Source: Candidatus Siliceabacter maunaloa (GTDB taxonomy: Bacteria > Actinomycetota > Thermoleophilia > Solirubrobacterales > Solirubrobacteraceae). From it: a DNA stretch of 64,000 nt. The stretch's first letter is position 1; each line of letters begins with the position of its first letter. The stretch is from assembly GCA_024330185.1 (NCBI GenBank), contig JANDLV010000010.1, positions 28,139-92,138 of the forward strand. Direction: 5' to 3'. Below are positions 61,359 through 64,000 of this stretch, piece by piece. The translations under genes and the position numbers were made by a program. The notes below the pieces were generated by a model. That model was not told where the DNA came from, searched no databases, and saw only the letters and a list, made by a program, of their open reading frames with translations.

Positions 61359-62718
61359 CCGCGGTCAGGAAGCTGATCCCGGTGGCGTCGTCGGCGATGC
61401 CGCCCACGGCCGTGGCGGCACCCGCCCCGGCGATACCGACGGCCATCGCCCGTACGGGTGCCGCCGGGTGCCGGACAGCCCTCGCGCCGGTCAGGACCAG
61501 CGCAACCGCGAGCCATGCGAAGGCCAGGAGGCCCAGGGTCCCGAACTCGACCGCCGCGTGGAGGACGAGGTTGTGGGCGTGGAGGAAGGCGTCTCCCGTG
61601 GCGGGGTCGATGAGGCCGTAGCTCGGGCCGACCTCCGGGAAGTTGCTGGCGCCGATGCCCGTCCACGGGTGGTCCTGGATGATCTCGAGGCTGCGCGACC
61701 ATATGTCGAATCTCGGGTCCTCGCCGCCGCCGGACGTGCTGGCGGCGTCAAAGCGCTGCGTGGCGGCGACGCCCGCGTCACCCAGGCCGACGGAGAGCAG
61801 CCCGAACGAGCCCGCCGTCACAAGGCCCACCACGGCGACGATGCCCACGGCAGCGAGCTTGCGGACCTGAGGCAGGATCAGCAGCACCACGAGGGCTCCG
61901 GCGACGCCCGCCAGGGCACCTCGCGACTGCGAGAGCAGCGCTCCCGCGCCGATCAGAACCGTGCCCAGGAGACCCGCGGCGCGGAAGGCGTGTGAGGGCT
62001 GCAAGGCCAGCACGACCGCGGCGGGAAGAGCGAGCGCCTGGAACTGACCGAGGATGTTGGGCTGGTCGAAGGTCCCTTGCGCCCGCAACCCCGTGTCCTC
62101 GATCGACTCCGTCGCCTCGCCCAGCCCCGGCGCTGCGACGGCGATCAGGCCCTCCAGGGCGGCCGTCGCCACGAGCACGAGGAACAGGCCGCGCACGTGC
62201 CGGGGCTCGGCATGGGCGGCCACCGCCTGCACGACGAAGAAGAGGGCGGTCCACAGGACGAGGCGCACGACGACGGCGGCGACGTCCGTCGCGACGATGA
62301 TCCCGGGCACGATCGCAAGCAGCAGGATCAGCAGCGGCACGGTGACGCGGCTGTGCACGATCAGCGGCTGCCCGAGCACCGCTCTGGTGGCTGCCCACGA
62401 GCCTCCGGCGAGCAGGAACATCGCATCGGCCGGAGCCATCTCGACGGCGCCGAGGGGAAGCACGACGAAGCCTCCCGCGGGGATGAGCGCGATCGCGAGT
62501 CCGATGGCCCACAGTGGTCGCGCGATCGCGATCGGGATCGCCACGCAGCCGCCGACCACGAGCAGGACGGTGCCGACCGACCCTGTGTAGGACGACCACA
62601 GCAGAACCGCGGTGACGAGTGCCCCGAGCGCTGCAAGCGCCAGGCTCTGCGCCGCGCCGCGCAGGTCGAGATCCCTTCGCGGCCCGACGGACGGCCGCGT
62701 GATGCCGCGCAGCGCCAT
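61285..62718 (-). CDS. O-antigen ligase/Wzy-like polymerase
   Basis: The product has 477 residues and about 12 TM helices. GLRAQGTFDQPNILGQFQALALPAAVVL, LLSQSRGALAGVAGALVVLLIL, HPWTGIGASNFPEVGPSYGL and FLHAHNLVLHAAVEFGTLGLLAF are the ligase/polymerase landmarks. ATG 62718 is chosen because CATACT ends 6 bases before it; ATG 62769 is an alternative. It overlaps the kinase gene tail-to-tail. Confidence 0.86.
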   Translation of the reverse strand: MALRGITRPSVGPRRDLDLRGAAQSLALAALGALVTAVLLWSSYTGSVGTVLLVVGGCVAIPIAIARPLWAIGLAIALIPAGGFVVLPLGAVEMAPADAMFLLAGGSWAATRAVLGQPLIVHSRVTVPLLILLLAIVPGIIVATDVAAVVVRLVLWTALFFVVQAVAAHAEPRHVRGLFLVLVATAALEGLIAVAAPGLGEATESIEDTGLRAQGTFDQPNILGQFQALALPAAVVLALQPSHAFRAAGLLGTVLIGAGALLSQSRGALAGVAGALVVLLILPQVRKLAAVGIVAVVGLVTAGSFGLLSVGLGDAGVAATQRFDAASTSGGGEDPRFDIWSRSLEIIQDHPWTGIGASNFPEVGPSYGLIDPATGDAFLHAHNLVLHAAVEFGTLGLLAFAWLAVALVLTGARAVRHPAAPVRAMAVGIAGAGAATAVGGIADDATGISFLTAVMAVLAGALIALCRDRDDSPVVAD

Positions 62719-62828
62719 GCGTCGAGTATGCCAGCGCGGGTTGCGCCGGCAAGCGAGATGCTCGTACATCCGTCGAGCGGTGGGGCACGACGAGCGAGCG
62801 GCGGGCGAAGGGCTCCGAGGCAGAGGGC

Positions 62829-64000
62829 ATGCCCCGCCTTCTGCGTCTTCTCCTGCCGGCCCTGATGATCCTCGGCTCTCTGCTCGCCGCCGTTCCCGCC
62901 ACCGCGACCGCCGCTCCGTCGGTCGGGGTCCAGGCGCACGTGCTGTGGACGTCCCTGGACGAGGCTGAGGTCAACCGCCGGCTGGACCTCGCCCAGGAGC
63001 TCGGCACCAAGTCGATTCGCGTGGACCTCAGTTGGTCCTCGCTCGAGCAGGACCGCAAGGGCGAGTACAAGCAGTGGTACCTCGACTCGATCGACCGGGT
63101 GCTCACGGAAGCGGAGCGGCGCGGCATCGAGGTCCTCTTCACGGTCATGAGCTCGCCCTGCTGGGCGTCCAGCGCTCCCGAGGACCTGCGCCAGGGCTGC
63201 GAAGGCGCCTGGTGGGAGCGCAACGTGCAGCGTCACTCCCCGCGTGATCCGCAGGACTTCGCCGATGCCCTCGCGTTCCTCGCCGGTCGCTTCGGCGACC
63301 GGGTCCTCGCATGGGAGGTGTGGAACGAGCCGAACCTCGTGGAGTTCTTCGCCAGCCCCGCGCCCGCCGCTGAGTACGCGGAGCTGGTCAAGGCCGCCTA
63401 CCCCGCCGTCAAGCGTGTCGACCCGGATGCCACGGTCGTGGTCGGCGTGCTGTCGGACTCCGACTTCCGCTTCGCCGAGGAGTTGCTGCGCCGCGGTATC
63501 GGCGGTCACTTCGATGCCTTCTCCGTGCATCCTTATCCCGGTGCGGTGCCGCCCAGCGATCCGGGCCACGACCAGTGGATCGAGAACTCGTTCAGCCGCG
63601 GGGTGCCGCTCATCAGGGATCTGCTCCTGCGCTACGGCCAGGACAAGCCGATCTGGTTGACCGAGTTCGGCTGGTCCACGACGACGCTCCGCGAGGAGGT
63701 CGAGCCGTGGCGCCGCGGCGTGGACGAGGCCACCCAGGCGGCCTACCTCACCGAGGCCGTCGCCGTCGCCAGCACGTGGGACTACGTCGACCACATGTTC
63801 TGGTACCGGATCCTCGACTGGGACCGCGACGACGAGACGCTCGACCGCTACGGCCTCGTGCGCCCGGATGGCTCGCGCAAGCCCGCCTTCGCGGCTTTCC
63901 AGGCCCTTCAGGGAGGGGTCACCGCCCCGGCCCCGGCCCCGGCTCCCGCTCCCGCTCCCGCTCCCGCTCCGGCCCCGGCCCCGGCCCCGGCCCCGGCCCC
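62829..64000 (+). CDS. Secreted clan GH-A glycoside hydrolase, 3' end outside window
   Basis: The frame is open from ATG 62829 to the window edge (390 codons). A Sec signal peptide (LLRLLLPALMILGSLLAAVPATATAAP) is in frame here, unlike in the related gene at 45447. The (beta/alpha)8 barrel has the acid/base Glu167 in WEVWNEPNLVEFF, FSVHPYPGAVPP and nucleophile Glu279 in PIWLTEFGWSTTT. The two enzymes share AEYAELVKAAYPAVKR and KPAFAAFQAL-like segments. An Ala-Pro repeat linker begins at about residue 365. A C-terminal module like those at 40 kb and 47 kb can be expected beyond the window. Confidence 0.88.
   Translation, partial: MPRLLRLLLPALMILGSLLAAVPATATAAPSVGVQAHVLWTSLDEAEVNRRLDLAQELGTKSIRVDLSWSSLEQDRKGEYKQWYLDSIDRVLTEAERRGIEVLFTVMSSPCWASSAPEDLRQGCEGAWWERNVQRHSPRDPQDFADALAFLAGRFGDRVLAWEVWNEPNLVEFFASPAPAAEYAELVKAAYPAVKRVDPDATVVVGVLSDSDFRFAEELLRRGIGGHFDAFSVHPYPGAVPPSDPGHDQWIENSFSRGVPLIRDLLLRYGQDKPIWLTEFGWSTTTLREEVEPWRRGVDEATQAAYLTEAVAVASTWDYVDHMFWYRILDWDRDDETLDRYGLVRPDGSRKPAFAAFQALQGGVTAPAPAPAPAPAPAPAPAPAPAPAPA
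63924..64000 (+). repeat. Ala-Pro dipeptide repeat (GCCCCG/GCTCCC)
   Basis: At least 13 consecutive Ala-Pro codon pairs run to the window end, coding a stiff linker behind the glycosidase domain. The assembly may be unreliable in such a repeat. Confidence 0.85.

Overview
The window is 64 kb of very GC-rich bacterial chromosome, probably from an actinobacterium of the class Thermoleophilia (Solirubrobacterales-like). This placement is inferred, not computed. It rests on codon third positions that are almost all G or C, the housekeeping order leuS - comEA - comEC - holA - rpsT - murJ - lepA, a Cys-type CcmE next to CcmF, and many start codons that sit 5-10 bases after a TANNNT-like -10 box with no Shine-Dalgarno sequence. 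The last point suggests that leaderless mRNAs are common here.

Left part (1-16 kb). This part holds the end of a serine beta-lactamase-like hydrolase, then tRNA-Ala(GGC) with a PD-(D/E)XK endonuclease gene whose reading frame runs straight through the tRNA gene. Next come a coiled-coil protein with an FtsZ-tail-like C-terminus, a membrane protein, leuS, a secreted C5-epimerase-like protein with a poly-lysine tail, and the competence genes comEA/comEC. Two tiny membrane proteins, holA, rpsT (opposite strand), murJ and lepA complete it.

Middle part (16-37 kb). This is a mosaic of accessory genes. It has a VapBC pair, then a protease island (a frameshifted DUF3891/V8-protease chimera, a small Ig-like protein, an S8 subtilase without a signal peptide, and a small I9-like protein). 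Glutaminase and a GAF-HD-GYP protein follow. Next is an mch-mct operon divergent from a citramalyl/malyl-CoA lyase gene, which together resemble the glyoxylate-assimilating arm of the 3-hydroxypropionate bicycle. A MerR regulator fused to a metallothionein-like tail, with a textbook 20-bp-spacer MerR promoter, precedes a phytoene-dehydrogenase-like enzyme. Then come an intact IS630-family insertion sequence, a broken Uma2 gene, a quinone-oxidoreductase-like MDR and an AbiE-type toxin-antitoxin pair. The cytochrome c maturation genes ccmE, ccmF and a ccmI-like gene carry a 162-nt, strongly structured element placed exactly between ccmE and ccmF. An intact Uma2 gene, a Phd/VapC pair, a fatty acid desaturase and secG close the region.

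Right part (37-64 kb). A galactose-oxidase/GlxA-like secreted copper enzyme is followed by a large exopolysaccharide region. Functionally it holds two sets: GT2 or GT4 glycosyltransferases, methyltransferases, Wzx-type flippases, a Wzy/O-antigen-ligase-like polymerase, a Wzc/CpsD-like chain-length kinase and a clan GH-A glycosidase. The galactose-oxidase-like protein and the first glycosidase share the same C-terminal module of about 190 residues behind a proline-rich linker. A third protein, at the window end, starts the same kind of linker and is cut by the window edge. The first glycosidase has its signal peptide out of frame at a C4 run, and a seven-copy octamer repeat sits immediately upstream of a membrane-protein start codon, so two loci look capable of repeat-driven variation.

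The strongest candidates for something undescribed are the ccmE-ccmF RNA/MITE-like element, the shared C-terminal surface module of the polysaccharide-linked enzymes, the MerR-metallothionein fusion, the tRNA-overlapping endonuclease and the protease island.
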